A stretch of 64,000 bases of DNA, taken from assembly GCF_014534685.1 (NCBI RefSeq), contig NZ_JACVVX010000003.1, forward strand, positions 186,001 through 250,000. Reading direction: 5' to 3'. Origin of the DNA: Oryzicola mucosus. Lineage in GTDB: Bacteria > Pseudomonadota > Alphaproteobacteria > Rhizobiales > Rhizobiaceae. How positions within the stretch are numbered: the first letter of the stretch is position 1; the number at the start of each line of letters is the position of its first letter. The translations under genes were made by a program, and so were the position numbers. The notes below the pieces were generated by a model. The model was not told the DNA's origin and ran no database searches. It was given only the letters and a program-made list of their open reading frames with translations. Below are positions 25,404 through 33,484 of the stretch, piece after piece.

Positions 25404-25447
25404 TTGACATATGAGACCGGTCTCAAATACGTTTGATACCGGTCTCA
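25404..25447 (+). promoter_or_regulatory. Promoter with two LacI-type operators
   Basis: TTGACA (25404-25409) serves as -35 and TACGTT (25428-25433) as a weak -10, with an 18-base spacer. A perfect 14-base palindrome TGAGACCGGTCTCA (25412-25425) fills the spacer and a one-mismatch copy TGATACCGGTCTCA (25434-25447) follows the -10. The centres are 22 bases apart, two helical turns, so two repressor dimers could bind on the same DNA face. Confidence 0.7.
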
Positions 25448-25547
25448 TTGCAAGATAAATCGCCTGCCTTGCGTCATTCATCATTCTGGAAGGTGCCATG
25501 GCTATGCGAAAAAGACTTAAGCGAACACCGGCTCTGGATGGAGGAAG

Positions 25548-26702
25548 ATGCAGTTGACACCCTCATACGCTCACCAACGCGTCACCGTTATCGGTGGCGG
25601 CATTTTCGGTGTTTCCTCGGCTGTGCATCTGGCGCGTCTGGGTGCGCACGTTACCCTTGTCACGGAAGGCGCGTTCGCCAGCGAAGCGTCTGGCCGGTCT
25701 TTGGCCTGGCTCAACTCTGCACGGTTTCGTTCGGAAGAATATCATCGCCTTCGCGTGATCGGCATCGACCGGTGGCGGACACTCGCCAGCCGCAATGAAG
25801 GCGCGGCATGGCTTCGTTTCGAAGGCGGCCTGACATGGGACGCTGACGATGCTTCGAATCGCATTGCCGAAGCCTTTGCTCATGAGCAGGCGATCGGTTA
25901 CGACTCCATGCTTCTTGCTGCCGGCGACGTGGCCAAGGTTACGCCAGGCATCAACGCGGCCGCGATTTCGCGTCAGGGCGCAATCTTCAATCCCGGTGAG
26001 GGCTGGGTGGATCTTCCGACGCTGATCGACATTCTGGTGCGGGAATTGACATCGCTGGGCGGTCAGGTCCTCACCCAGACCGGCAAGGCATCCGTCGATA
26101 TCAAAGGTGGCCGCGCAACGGGCGTCTCCTGCGCCAACGGAACGCGTGTTGAGGCGGATGCGGTTCTGGTTGCCACCGGCGCAGCCGTGCCGGCCATGGC
26201 ACAACAAGCCGGCCATGTCATCGCCGATGGAACGCCCGTCGCGCTGCTCGTCAAATCGAAGCCGTTCAAATCGGCGCTGCGAGCGGTTCTCAATACACCC
26301 AATGTAGCCCTGCGCCCGACGCCGGATGGTGCGATCGTCTGCGACTCAGCTTGGTCGGAGGAGGAGCTCAACCGCGGTTCGAATGGCTCTTACGACGTCA
26401 GGCCGGCAACGGTTGAACGTCTACTTTCGGAGGCGTCGAACGTACTCGAAGGCAATCCGAAGCTGGAACTGGAAAGCTATCATTGCGGGCCAAAACCGGT
26501 GCCTGGCGATGGCGAGTCGGTCATCGGCCCTCTCGACGGCATCCCGGGGTACTTCGTCGCCTTCAGCCACAGCGGTGCGACTTTGGGTTTGATCACCGGT
26601 GAACTCATTGCCCACGAGATCGTCACGGGTGAGGCGAGCCCTCTGCTTGCCAAATTCCGCCCGGCTCGGTTTTCGCGGCATGTCGAAGCTCTGGCGTCCT
26701 AG
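25548..26702 (+). CDS. FAD-dependent amine/amino-acid oxidoreductase (DAO family)
   Basis: A 384-residue DAO-family flavoprotein with the N-terminal FAD motif VTVIGGGIFGVSSAVHLARLG (about residues 12-32) and the late motif GYFVAFSHSGATLG (His and Gly contacts with FAD). GGAGG lies 3 bases before the ATG, slightly short spacing. Relatives oxidise D-amino acids, N-methyl amino acids, glycine or opine-like compounds. It is the first gene of a LacI-controlled operon with a polar amino-acid ABC importer, so the imported compound is probably its substrate. Which amino acid cannot be read from the sequence. Confidence 0.82.
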   Translation: MQLTPSYAHQRVTVIGGGIFGVSSAVHLARLGAHVTLVTEGAFASEASGRSLAWLNSARFRSEEYHRLRVIGIDRWRTLASRNEGAAWLRFEGGLTWDADDASNRIAEAFAHEQAIGYDSMLLAAGDVAKVTPGINAAAISRQGAIFNPGEGWVDLPTLIDILVRELTSLGGQVLTQTGKASVDIKGGRATGVSCANGTRVEADAVLVATGAAVPAMAQQAGHVIADGTPVALLVKSKPFKSALRAVLNTPNVALRPTPDGAIVCDSAWSEEELNRGSNGSYDVRPATVERLLSEASNVLEGNPKLELESYHCGPKPVPGDGESVIGPLDGIPGYFVAFSHSGATLGLITGELIAHEIVTGEASPLLAKFRPARFSRHVEALAS

Positions 26703-26729
26703 GTAGAGGCCGATGGGAGGAGCTCAGGA

Positions 26730-27473
26730 ATGACCGATACGGAAATTGCCGTTGAATTGTCCGGTGTCGACAAGTGGTTTTCGATCCTGCAGGTGCTGCA
26801 CGATGTCAACCTGACCGTCAGGCGCGGAGAAAAAGTAGTCGTCTGCGGGCCTTCGGGGTCGGGCAAATCGACCATGATCCGGTGCATCAACTATCTGGAG
26901 AAGCATCAAAAGGGTCGTATCGTCGTCAACGGTACCGAATTGACGGATAACAGGAAGAGTATCGACCTTGTCCGGCAGAACGTCGGGATGGTATTCCAAA
27001 ACTTCAATCTCTATCCGCATCTGACGGTGCTTGAAAACTGCACGCTTGCGCCCCGCTGGGTCAAGAAGGTCTCCCGGAAGGATGCGGAGGCGGTCGCACT
27101 TGCGTATCTCGAGCGGGTGCGAATTCCGGACAAGGCGCATTTTTATCCAAGCCAGCTGTCCGGCGGACAGCAGCAGCGCGCGGCCATTGCCCGCTCCCTC
27201 TGCATGAACCCAAAGATCATGCTGTTCGACGAGCCGACATCTGCCCTCGATCCGGAACTCGTCCGCGAGGTTCTCGACACGATGGCGCAACTGGCGACGG
27301 ACGGCATGACGATGGTGTGCGTGACGCATGAAATGGGTTTTGCCCGCCAGGTCGCCGACAGGGTTGTTTTCATGGATGCCGGACGGATCGTTGAAACGGC
27401 GCCCCCGGAAGAGTTCTTCAGCAATCCCCAGGAGGGGCGGACACGGGCTTTTCTCAACCAGATTCTGCATTAG
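26730..27473 (+). CDS. Polar amino-acid ABC transporter ATPase (GlnQ type)
   Basis: A 247-residue ATPase with Walker [11 protein letters not shown]-loop region [17 protein letters not shown], signature [15 protein letters not shown] and Walker [15 protein letters not shown]. The H-loop histidine is in CVTHEMGFA. Length and motifs are those of the polar amino-acid uptake (PAAT) class. GGGAGGAG lies upstream of the ATG. It powers the two permeases encoded further on, with the solute-binding protein gene between. Confidence 0.92.
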   Translation: MTDTEIAVELSGVDKWFSILQVLHDVNLTVRRGEKVVVCGPSGSGKSTMIRCINYLEKHQKGRIVVNGTELTDNRKSIDLVRQNVGMVFQNFNLYPHLTVLENCTLAPRWVKKVSRKDAEAVALAYLERVRIPDKAHFYPSQLSGGQQQRAAIARSLCMNPKIMLFDEPTSALDPELVREVLDTMAQLATDGMTMVCVTHEMGFARQVADRVVFMDAGRIVETAPPEEFFSNPQEGRTRAFLNQILH

Positions 27474-27568
27474 CGGGATTGAGCCTCCGCAGGCAGAGAG
27501 TTTGCGGCAAAAAGCAGAAGAACGGGCAACGTTCGGCGCACAAATAGTGAAACAAGGGAACGACAGCC

Positions 27569-28405
27569 ATGTATAAATCCATAAGCATGCTCCGCCTGAC
27601 GGTGGCAGCTTTTGCCGCTTTCACGCTCCAGGCCCTGCCTGCCTCGGCCCAGGCGCTGCCTCAGGCTATCAAGGACGCAGGCGTCATTCGGATCGGTGTG
27701 AAATGCGATTCTCCGCCATTTGGCGCATCCGGCACCGACGGCAAGCCGGCCGGCATCGAAATCGAACTGGCAAAGCAGATCGGCATTGCCGCTTTTGGCG
27801 CTGCCGAGAAGGCCGAACTGAGCTGCGTGGCGACAGATGCCCGTATTCCGTCGCTTACAGGTGGAAAGATCGACCTCATCGTCGCAACGCTCGGCAAGAC
27901 GCCGACACGCGAAGAGGTAATCGACTATTCCGATATCTACTACTGGGGCAGCAGCCGCGTGATTGTGCCAAAGGACAGCACGGTTCAGAAGCTGGCCGAC
28001 TTGGATGGCAAGTCGATGCTTATCATCAAGGGCGGGTCGCAGTTGAAGTGGCTGAAGGAGCGAATTCCTAGCTTGGAGTTCATTCAGCTCAACACCAACG
28101 CTGACAATCTGCAGGCCCTGCAGCAGGGACGCGCTGACGGATATGTCGGCGATGCGATCACGATTGCGACGCTCGCCGCCAATTATCCTGAATTCCGCAC
28201 GCTGGAAGAGCCGGTCGATCTTGGCTTCAATGGCGTTGGCATCCGCAAGGGCGAGGACGAACTGAAGTCCTTCGTCAACGGCGTCCTCAAAAAGCTGAAA
28301 GACGAGAAGTTCTACTCGAAGACCGTGCCGACCTTCGTCAAAGATCCCATCGTCGCGGCGGAAATGGTGAAGTCCTTCGAAACGGACCCGCCAGCCGCGC
28401 AATAA
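27569..28405 (+). CDS. Amino-acid ABC transporter periplasmic binding protein
   Basis: A 278-residue family 3 solute-binding protein. The N-terminus is a Sec signal peptide (hydrophobic LTVAAFAAFTLQALPASAQA, cleavage likely after ASA). The mature protein shows the type II fold landmarks GVIRIGVKCDSPPFG, GKIDLIVATLGKTPTRE and LQALQQGRADGYVGD. The usual Arg-Asp pair that binds the amino-acid carboxyl and amino groups seems only partly conserved (TPTREEVIDYS keeps an Arg). A short hairpin follows the gene. Confidence 0.88.
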   Translation: MYKSISMLRLTVAAFAAFTLQALPASAQALPQAIKDAGVIRIGVKCDSPPFGASGTDGKPAGIEIELAKQIGIAAFGAAEKAELSCVATDARIPSLTGGKIDLIVATLGKTPTREEVIDYSDIYYWGSSRVIVPKDSTVQKLADLDGKSMLIIKGGSQLKWLKERIPSLEFIQLNTNADNLQALQQGRADGYVGDAITIATLAANYPEFRTLEEPVDLGFNGVGIRKGEDELKSFVNGVLKKLKDEKFYSKTVPTFVKDPIVAAEMVKSFETDPPAAQ

Positions 28406-28418
28406 AGCGATAATCCGT

Positions 28419-28440
28419 CCTGGCGGCATTGTCCGCCAGG
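28419..28440 (+). terminator. Intercistronic hairpin after the amino-acid binding protein
   Basis: CCTGGCGG pairs perfectly with CCGCCAGG around a 6-base loop, 14 bases after the stop and 40 before the permease gene. It resembles stabilising intercistronic stems that raise binding-protein expression over the permeases. Confidence 0.55.
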
Positions 28441-28479
28441 GCCCGATTCTCTTTACTACGACCGAGCAGGATGCCGGCC

Positions 28480-29139
28480 ATGAATTTCACCTACATTCTT
28501 GAGGCCCTGCCAGACCTTTTGTCCGGCCTCAAAATGACGTTGATCGTCAGCTTTCTTGCGATTTTGTTGTCCTGCTTGATAGGAGTTTTGGGCGCGATTC
28601 TCCGCACGAGTGGCATCAAGCCGTTGCAATATGCCGTGACGGCCTATGTCGAGTTCATCCGTGGCACGCCCTATCTCGTCCAGATATTCTTCATCTTCTA
28701 CGGCCTTCCCAGCCTTGGGCTGCGCTTCAGCATCTTCTGGTCCGGTGTCATTGCGCTGACGGCCTGGGCAAGTGCCTTCCAGATCGAGAATTTCCGGGCA
28801 GGGCTCGCGGCTGTCGGCAGCGGAATGCACGATGCGTCCGCCTCGCTGGGCCTCAAACGCTGGCAGCATTCGGTGTTCGTCGTCCTGCCTCTTGCCGCTC
28901 GGGCCGCCCTGCCATCTTCGATGAACACGATCGTGGCGACCGTGAAAAATTCGGCCTATCTGCAGGCTATCGGACTTGTGGAGCTTACCTTTGTTGCCGT
29001 CGACCGGATTGCCTACGATTTTCGAGCGATCGAGATGTTTGCATCGATCTGCGTGATTTATCTGATCTGCGTCTTCAGCATCTCTGGCCTCGGCTACATG
29101 GTTGAAAGACGTCTCAGCCGACCATTCGGTGGGAGGTAG
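28480..29139 (+). CDS. Amino-acid ABC transporter permease 1 (HisM/GlnP type)
   Basis: A 219-residue permease with about five transmembrane helices and the EAA-like cytoplasmic loop MHDASASLGLKRWQHSVFVVLPLA, which contacts the ATPase. I chose the ATG at 28480 (MNFTYILEALPDLL), 9 bases after an AGG; an ATG at 28471 and a still longer form are possible. FIRGTPYLVQIFFIFYGLPSLG is the conserved periplasmic/first-core segment. The gene is separated from the next permease by only 3 bases; the two form the heterodimeric channel. Confidence 0.88.
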   Translation: MNFTYILEALPDLLSGLKMTLIVSFLAILLSCLIGVLGAILRTSGIKPLQYAVTAYVEFIRGTPYLVQIFFIFYGLPSLGLRFSIFWSGVIALTAWASAFQIENFRAGLAAVGSGMHDASASLGLKRWQHSVFVVLPLAARAALPSSMNTIVATVKNSAYLQAIGLVELTFVAVDRIAYDFRAIEMFASICVIYLICVFSISGLGYMVERRLSRPFGGR

Positions 29140-29142
29140 ACG

Positions 29143-29865
29143 ATGCTGCTTCTGGAATTCAGATCCTTCCTGCTGGAAGGCCTTTTGAACACTTTGTTTC
29201 TCTCGTCGGTCATGATTGCAGGCGGCACGCTTTTCGCCGTGATCTTCGCTGCCGGTCTTTCGGCCACATCGCCTTGGTTGCGCAGACCCGTCTACGGCCT
29301 CGTCGAATGCCTTCGCGACATTCCGTTGATGGTCACGGTGCTGATGGTCTATTTCGTGCTGCCGCATGCCGGCCTGTCGCTGAACCCGTTCTGGTCGAGT
29401 GCGCTGAGCGTGTCGGTCTGGGGCGGGGCAAACGGCGCGCATATCATTCGCGCAGGCTTGCTCGCCGTGCCGCTCGGCCAGCGGGAGGCTGCCATGTCAT
29501 CCGGATTGCGCGGCTGGAAAGCGTTGTTGCTGGTCATCGTGCCGCAGGCGATGCCGATTATCCTGCCACCCTATGTGAGCCTCGTCACCAGTCTTCTGCA
29601 GGCAAGTTCTCTTGGAGCGGTACTGGGTGTCAACGAACTCTTGCGCTCGGCGCAAATCCTGATCGAGCAGACGACGATCGCCCGTGGCGGAAGTCCCGCC
29701 TACCTGGTTTATGGCTCCATCCTTGTTGTCTATTTTGCGCTGTGCTGGACCATCTCTGCCTTTGGCGCAAAGCTTGAACGCCATTTCGCAAAGCCATACC
29801 AGAGGGGAAAGGCAACTGTGCCACACTCCGAAACCGTGCCGGCGGTCTTGCAACCGTCGACCTAG
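29143..29865 (+). CDS. Amino-acid ABC transporter permease 2
   Basis: A 240-residue permease of the same family, with ECLRDIPLMVTVLMVYFVLP, the ATPase-contact loop REAAMSSGLRGWKALLLVIVPQA and about five transmembrane helices. GGGAGG lies upstream of the ATG. The hydrophilic C-terminal tail (about residues 215-240) is longer than usual and has no recognised motif. It is the last gene of the LacI-controlled operon; its stop codon lies inside the left end of the repeat element that follows. Confidence 0.88.
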   Translation: MLLLEFRSFLLEGLLNTLFLSSVMIAGGTLFAVIFAAGLSATSPWLRRPVYGLVECLRDIPLMVTVLMVYFVLPHAGLSLNPFWSSALSVSVWGGANGAHIIRAGLLAVPLGQREAAMSSGLRGWKALLLVIVPQAMPIILPPYVSLVTSLLQASSLGAVLGVNELLRSAQILIEQTTIARGGSPAYLVYGSILVVYFALCWTISAFGAKLERHFAKPYQRGKATVPHSETVPAVLQPST

Positions 29866-30173
29866 AGCGTTTTAGATTGAAGCCGTTCTGTTTCGCCGAT
29901 GGCGAAGCGATCCGCCAGGAAGACGGCGCAGTCCCGATGTGGTTCATCGGGCAAGCCGGCTGACACAGCGGGCGCCCGCCAGCGGGAAACCTCCCCGTTG
30001 ATTTGCATAGCAAATCAACAAGTGTCTAAAGCGCCGGTGGTCCGGGTTAACTCGGGTCAAATCCTTCGGGGCTCGTCTCGTCCGTGCCACCAGCCCGACC
30101 ATCGTCGATCCCCTTGACCTTGTCCCGAATTCCCACCGGCAGAACGATTCAATCTAAGCAGGAAACGCTCTAG
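29862..30173. repeat. Intergenic repeat element with inverted ends
   Basis: A segment of about 312 bases bounded by imperfect inverted repeats: CTAGAGCGTTT followed by TAGATTGAA at the left, and the complement (with five extra bases) at the right. Inside is a perfect hairpin (GTTGATTTGC/GCAAATCAAC, 29997-30019). No protein is encoded. Size and ends suggest a non-autonomous dispersed element. The 488-base gap up to 30353 contains nothing else but the next repeat. Confidence 0.5.
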
Positions 30174-30246
30174 ACGACGCGTCTATTGCACCGGCTGAAT
30201 CAAAGTCGGCTCTGATGCTTCATGCCTGAGTAGGCGCACACATATG

Positions 30247-30350
30247 ATGCTAAAGCAGGTCGCGATCTTCAGTTTCGCCTGACACGCTTTAGCATTATGT
30301 TTTTATGCATAACTTTATCCCGAAGCCGATACCCACTTTTCGAGAGACAT
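30247..30350. repeat. Rhizobial-type intergenic palindromic repeat
   Basis: A long imperfect stem begins with perfect arms ATGCTAAAGC (30247-30256) and GCTTTAGCAT (30286-30295). It is followed by a tail ending in a CGAGAGACATGC segment of the kind I know from many Mesorhizobium-like intergenic regions. It lies between convergent operons and may end both transcripts. No coding potential. Confidence 0.5.
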
Positions 30351-30353
30351 GCA

Positions 30354-31136
30354 CTAGCGACGTCTTGCCCGCATGACATTCGACAGAATGACGATGAGGC
30401 CGATGACGACCGTCACCGTGATGAACAGAAACGCGGCAGCCGCGATTGCGGGGCTGATATTTTCCCTGATGCTGGAGAACATTTGACGGGCCAGCGTGCG
30501 TTGATTTGGGCCGGCGACGAAGAGCGTCAGCACCACCTCGTCGAGCGAGGTTGCGAAGGCTAGAACCGCACCGGAAAGGACGCCGGGCATGGCAAGCGGC
30601 AAGGTTACACGACGGAAGACGGTTATGGGTGACGCGCCTAGGCTTTCAGCCGCCAGTTCCACCCGCCTATCGATCCCCGCCAACGCGCCGCTGACGCTGA
30701 CCACGACGAAAGGCACGGCGACGACAGTGTGGGCTATGATCACGCCGGCATAGCTGTTCGTCAGGCCGAAGCCTCCAAGCAGCACCTGCATGCCGACGCC
30801 GAGCACGACCGCCGGCACGACCATCGGCAGCAGGAACAGCGTGCGTATCGTGCCGCGAAAGAAGATGAGCCGGTTGCGCAAACCAAGAGAGGCCGCCGTG
30901 CCAAGCACGGTCGCGAGCAGTGTCGTGCCCGTACCGATGATGAAGCTGTTGACGATCGCCCGCCGCCAGGCGTCCGCCGTGAACAGTTCTTCGAACCAGC
31001 GCAGCGACCATGAGGGGATCGGGTAGGTGAGGATAACACTTGAGGTAAAGGCAAGCGGCAGGATGGCGATGAGCGGTGCTACCAGAAACAGAATCGTCAG
31101 TGACGCGAAGGCGAATTTGGTGAACTTCATCGGCAT
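30354..31136 (-). CDS. ABC transporter permease, PotC type
   Basis: A 260-residue permease with about six transmembrane helices and the cytoplasmic EAA loop LAAESLGASPITVFRRVTLPLAMPG. The opening segment (FASLTILFLVAPLIAILPLAF) and the overall length match PotC/PotI-like subunits of the polyamine/opine/iron class. It starts 2 bases after the stop of the PotB-like gene. The stop codon lies just inside the neighbouring repeat. Substrate not predictable from the permease; the operon context suggests an amine or amino alcohol. Confidence 0.87.
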   Translation of the reverse strand: MPMKFTKFAFASLTILFLVAPLIAILPLAFTSSVILTYPIPSWSLRWFEELFTADAWRRAIVNSFIIGTGTTLLATVLGTAASLGLRNRLIFFRGTIRTLFLLPMVVPAVVLGVGMQVLLGGFGLTNSYAGVIIAHTVVAVPFVVVSVSGALAGIDRRVELAAESLGASPITVFRRVTLPLAMPGVLSGAVLAFATSLDEVVLTLFVAGPNQRTLARQMFSSIRENISPAIAAAAFLFITVTVVIGLIVILSNVMRARRR

Positions 31137-31138
31137 CG

Positions 31139-32317
31139 CTAATACCTCTCAGCTTCTTCGGCCGAGAGCCGCGCGTAGACACTGTACAGAAGCAATGTCG
31201 CTATGAGCAGCACAACTCCCAATGCACCAGCCATGCCCCAATTCGCCGAACCGATGGCGTAGAAGGCGATGATCGAGGAGATCATCTGGTCGCCGGGGCC
31301 GCCGATCAGCGCCGGTGTGATGTAATAGCCAATGGCTGAAATAAACACGAGCAGACTTCCGGAGGCGACACCGCGCAGGCTGAGCGGCAAGAGCACGCGC
31401 AGGAACGCGCGGATCGGATGCGCGCCGAGAGAGGCCGCTGCCGGCATCAGGTTCTTTGGGATAGTGATCAGCACCGAATAGATCGGCAGCACCATGAAGG
31501 GCAGGAGCACATGGGTCATGGCAATGATGACGCCGGTGCGGTTGAAGATCAGCGGCAACGGCCCGTCAATCAAGCCAAGCGTTTGCAGCGCATCGTTGAT
31601 AAGCCCTTGTTCCTGCAACAAGATGAACCAGGCGGCGGTACGGACAAGAAGAGAAGTCCAGAGCGGCAGCAAGACGGCGCCCAGCATCACGTCGCGCTTC
31701 CATCCCGAGAGAGACGCGGCGATGATCGCGTAGGGATAACCGATACATGCGCAGGCGATGGTAACGAGGCCGGCAATCCAGAAGGTCCGGAGAAGGATGA
31801 CGCCGTTGACGGATTGCTCTGCTGGAAGATGCTCGATATCGCCGGAGGCGTTACGGCCGAGATCGACGGCTGCGAGCAGGTTGCGGTCGGTCAGCGGCGA
31901 GAGCGCATCGGCGATCGCTAGCCAGAACTCCGGCCTTCCCCATCGATCGTCGATTGACACGAGATCGACCGGCGGATTTGCCGTGTCATCGAGCGCGCTC
32001 GTCGTCTTGGACATTAGCGTCCGGAAGCCCGAACGGGCGCTGTTCAGGCGGCGAACCATGTCGCCAAGCGCCTGGTCGTCATCGACCGCTTTCAGATCCT
32101 CCATCAGCGCGGCCTGCATGGCAGGGGTCGGCGGCGATGCCCGATCCCAATCGGGCAGGACTTCGGCGCTGCGCGGTAGAAGGCGCAGCACTGCGGTGTC
32201 GGATACCGATTGCGACATCATGCTGAACAGTGGCCAGACGAAGAAGCCGACGAGGAAGATCAGCAGCGGCGCCAGGAGAAGCAGCGAGCGGCCGGTTCGG
32301 GACGGTCCGGCACTCAT
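31139..32317 (-). CDS. ABC transporter permease, PotB type, with extra periplasmic domain
   Basis: A 392-residue permease, about 100 residues longer than PotB. The ATG at 32317 overlaps the stop of the ATPase gene (ATGA) and gives MSAGPSRTGRSLLLLAPLLI. After the first helix (about residues 12-35) comes a hydrophilic stretch of roughly 110 residues (about 40-150) before helix two (FWIAGLVTIACACIGYPYA); this should be periplasmic, and could contact the binding protein. The EAA loop is AAASLGAHPIRAFLRVLLPLSLRG. Similar insertions exist in other rhizobial polyamine-type permeases. Confidence 0.85.
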   Translation of the reverse strand: MSAGPSRTGRSLLLLAPLLIFLVGFFVWPLFSMMSQSVSDTAVLRLLPRSAEVLPDWDRASPPTPAMQAALMEDLKAVDDDQALGDMVRRLNSARSGFRTLMSKTTSALDDTANPPVDLVSIDDRWGRPEFWLAIADALSPLTDRNLLAAVDLGRNASGDIEHLPAEQSVNGVILLRTFWIAGLVTIACACIGYPYAIIAASLSGWKRDVMLGAVLLPLWTSLLVRTAAWFILLQEQGLINDALQTLGLIDGPLPLIFNRTGVIIAMTHVLLPFMVLPIYSVLITIPKNLMPAAASLGAHPIRAFLRVLLPLSLRGVASGSLLVFISAIGYYITPALIGGPGDQMISSIIAFYAIGSANWGMAGALGVVLLIATLLLYSVYARLSAEEAERY

Positions 32318-33393
32318 GGCGCGATGACCCGGCAATCCCCGGACGAAAAGGCCGCGAACACTTTCGTGCCGGGCGAAAATTCCCGTGAGCGGCGGCCAAG
32401 TTTCGCAATCAGCGGATGGGACGGGTTGTGCAACTGCACTCGCAGGTGATCGCCCTGATAGACGGAGTCGGTGACCTCAGCCTCAAGGCAATTGAGCTGA
32501 TCTCCGCGTATCTCCGTCAGATCGACTCGCTCGGGGCGGATAGAAACATAGACCGATTGGCCGGCTGAAACCGTGGCAGACACCGCCGAGACAATCTGCG
32601 CGCCGGAGGGGAGACGCACGGTCGCCTCCTGTCCCTGCAGCGATTCGACGACACCTTCGACCAGATTGGTCTCGCCGATGAATTCTGCGACGAAGCGCGT
32701 CGCGGGCTCGTCATAAACCTGTCGCGGCGTGCCGATCTGCTCGATCTTGCCCTTGTTGAAGACGGCGACGCGGTCGGACATCGTCAGCGCTTCGGACTGG
32801 TCGTGTGTGACGAAGACAATGGTCAGGCCAAGGCGTCGATGCAGGTCGCGGATGTCGAGTTGCATCTGCTCGCGAAGTTGCTTGTCAAGCGCGCCGAGAG
32901 GCTCGTCCATCAGAACGACGCGGGGCTCGAAGACCAAGGCGCGGGAGAGTGCTACGCGCTGCTGCTGGCCTCCCGAGAGTTGCGAGGGGCGGCGCTCGGC
33001 ATACGCCGACAATTGCACCATATCCAAAGCCTTGGCGACACGCTCTGCAATCTCGGTCTTGCCCATGCCGCGCATCTGGAGCGGAAAAGCGACGTTTTCG
33101 CCGACCGACATATGCGGAAACAACGCATAGCTCTGGAAGACGATGCCCATATCGCGCTTGTATGTAGGCACGTCGTTGATAGCTGTGCCGTCCAGCAGAA
33201 TCGTGCCGGAAGTGGTTCGCTCGAAGCCGGCGAGCATCATGAGCAGCGTCGTCTTGCCCGACCCGGAGGGGCCGAGCAAACTGACGAACTCTCCCTTAGC
33301 TATGCCGAGATCGAGATTTTCGACCACGCAAAGCGGGCCATAAAATTTATTTATGCGGTCAAATCGAATGAAATCGGTCACCGAAGGCTCCAT
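32314..33393 (-). CDS. ABC transporter ATPase, PotA type
   Basis: A 359-residue ATPase: Walker A GPSGSGKTT, signature [15 protein letters not shown], Walker B VVLMDEPLGALDK, and a C-terminal TOBE domain (from about residue 280, VYVSIRPERVDLTE). Length and TOBE domain fit the spermidine/putrescine or opine class. It is coupled to the PotB-like gene. The binding-protein gene lies upstream, separated by a strong hairpin. Confidence 0.9.
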   Translation of the reverse strand: MEPSVTDFIRFDRINKFYGPLCVVENLDLGIAKGEFVSLLGPSGSGKTTLLMMLAGFERTTSGTILLDGTAINDVPTYKRDMGIVFQSYALFPHMSVGENVAFPLQMRGMGKTEIAERVAKALDMVQLSAYAERRPSQLSGGQQQRVALSRALVFEPRVVLMDEPLGALDKQLREQMQLDIRDLHRRLGLTIVFVTHDQSEALTMSDRVAVFNKGKIEQIGTPRQVYDEPATRFVAEFIGETNLVEGVVESLQGQEATVRLPSGAQIVSAVSATVSAGQSVYVSIRPERVDLTEIRGDQLNCLEAEVTDSVYQGDHLRVQLHNPSHPLIAKLGRRSREFSPGTKVFAAFSSGDCRVIAP

Positions 33394-33447
33394 CGCTTGA
33401 GGCTAAGGATGCGCCGCAGACCCACGAAGCGCACCAAGGCCAGACAG

Positions 33448-33472
33448 GAAGGGCGCCTTTCGGGCGCCCTTC
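33448..33472 (-). terminator. Intercistronic hairpin between binding protein and ATPase genes
   Basis: GAAGGGCGCC pairs perfectly with GGCGCCCTTC across 5 bases, 13 bases after the binding-protein stop (minus strand) and 55 bases before the ATPase start. Without a T-run it likely limits read-through and protects the upstream mRNA. Confidence 0.6.
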
Positions 33473-33484
33473 ACAACGGAGGTC

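Noticed and set aside
25433-25798. A 121-codon plus-strand frame beginning in the LacI operator region
   Set aside because: It overlaps the start of the flavoprotein gene in another frame and begins inside the promoter; no domain.
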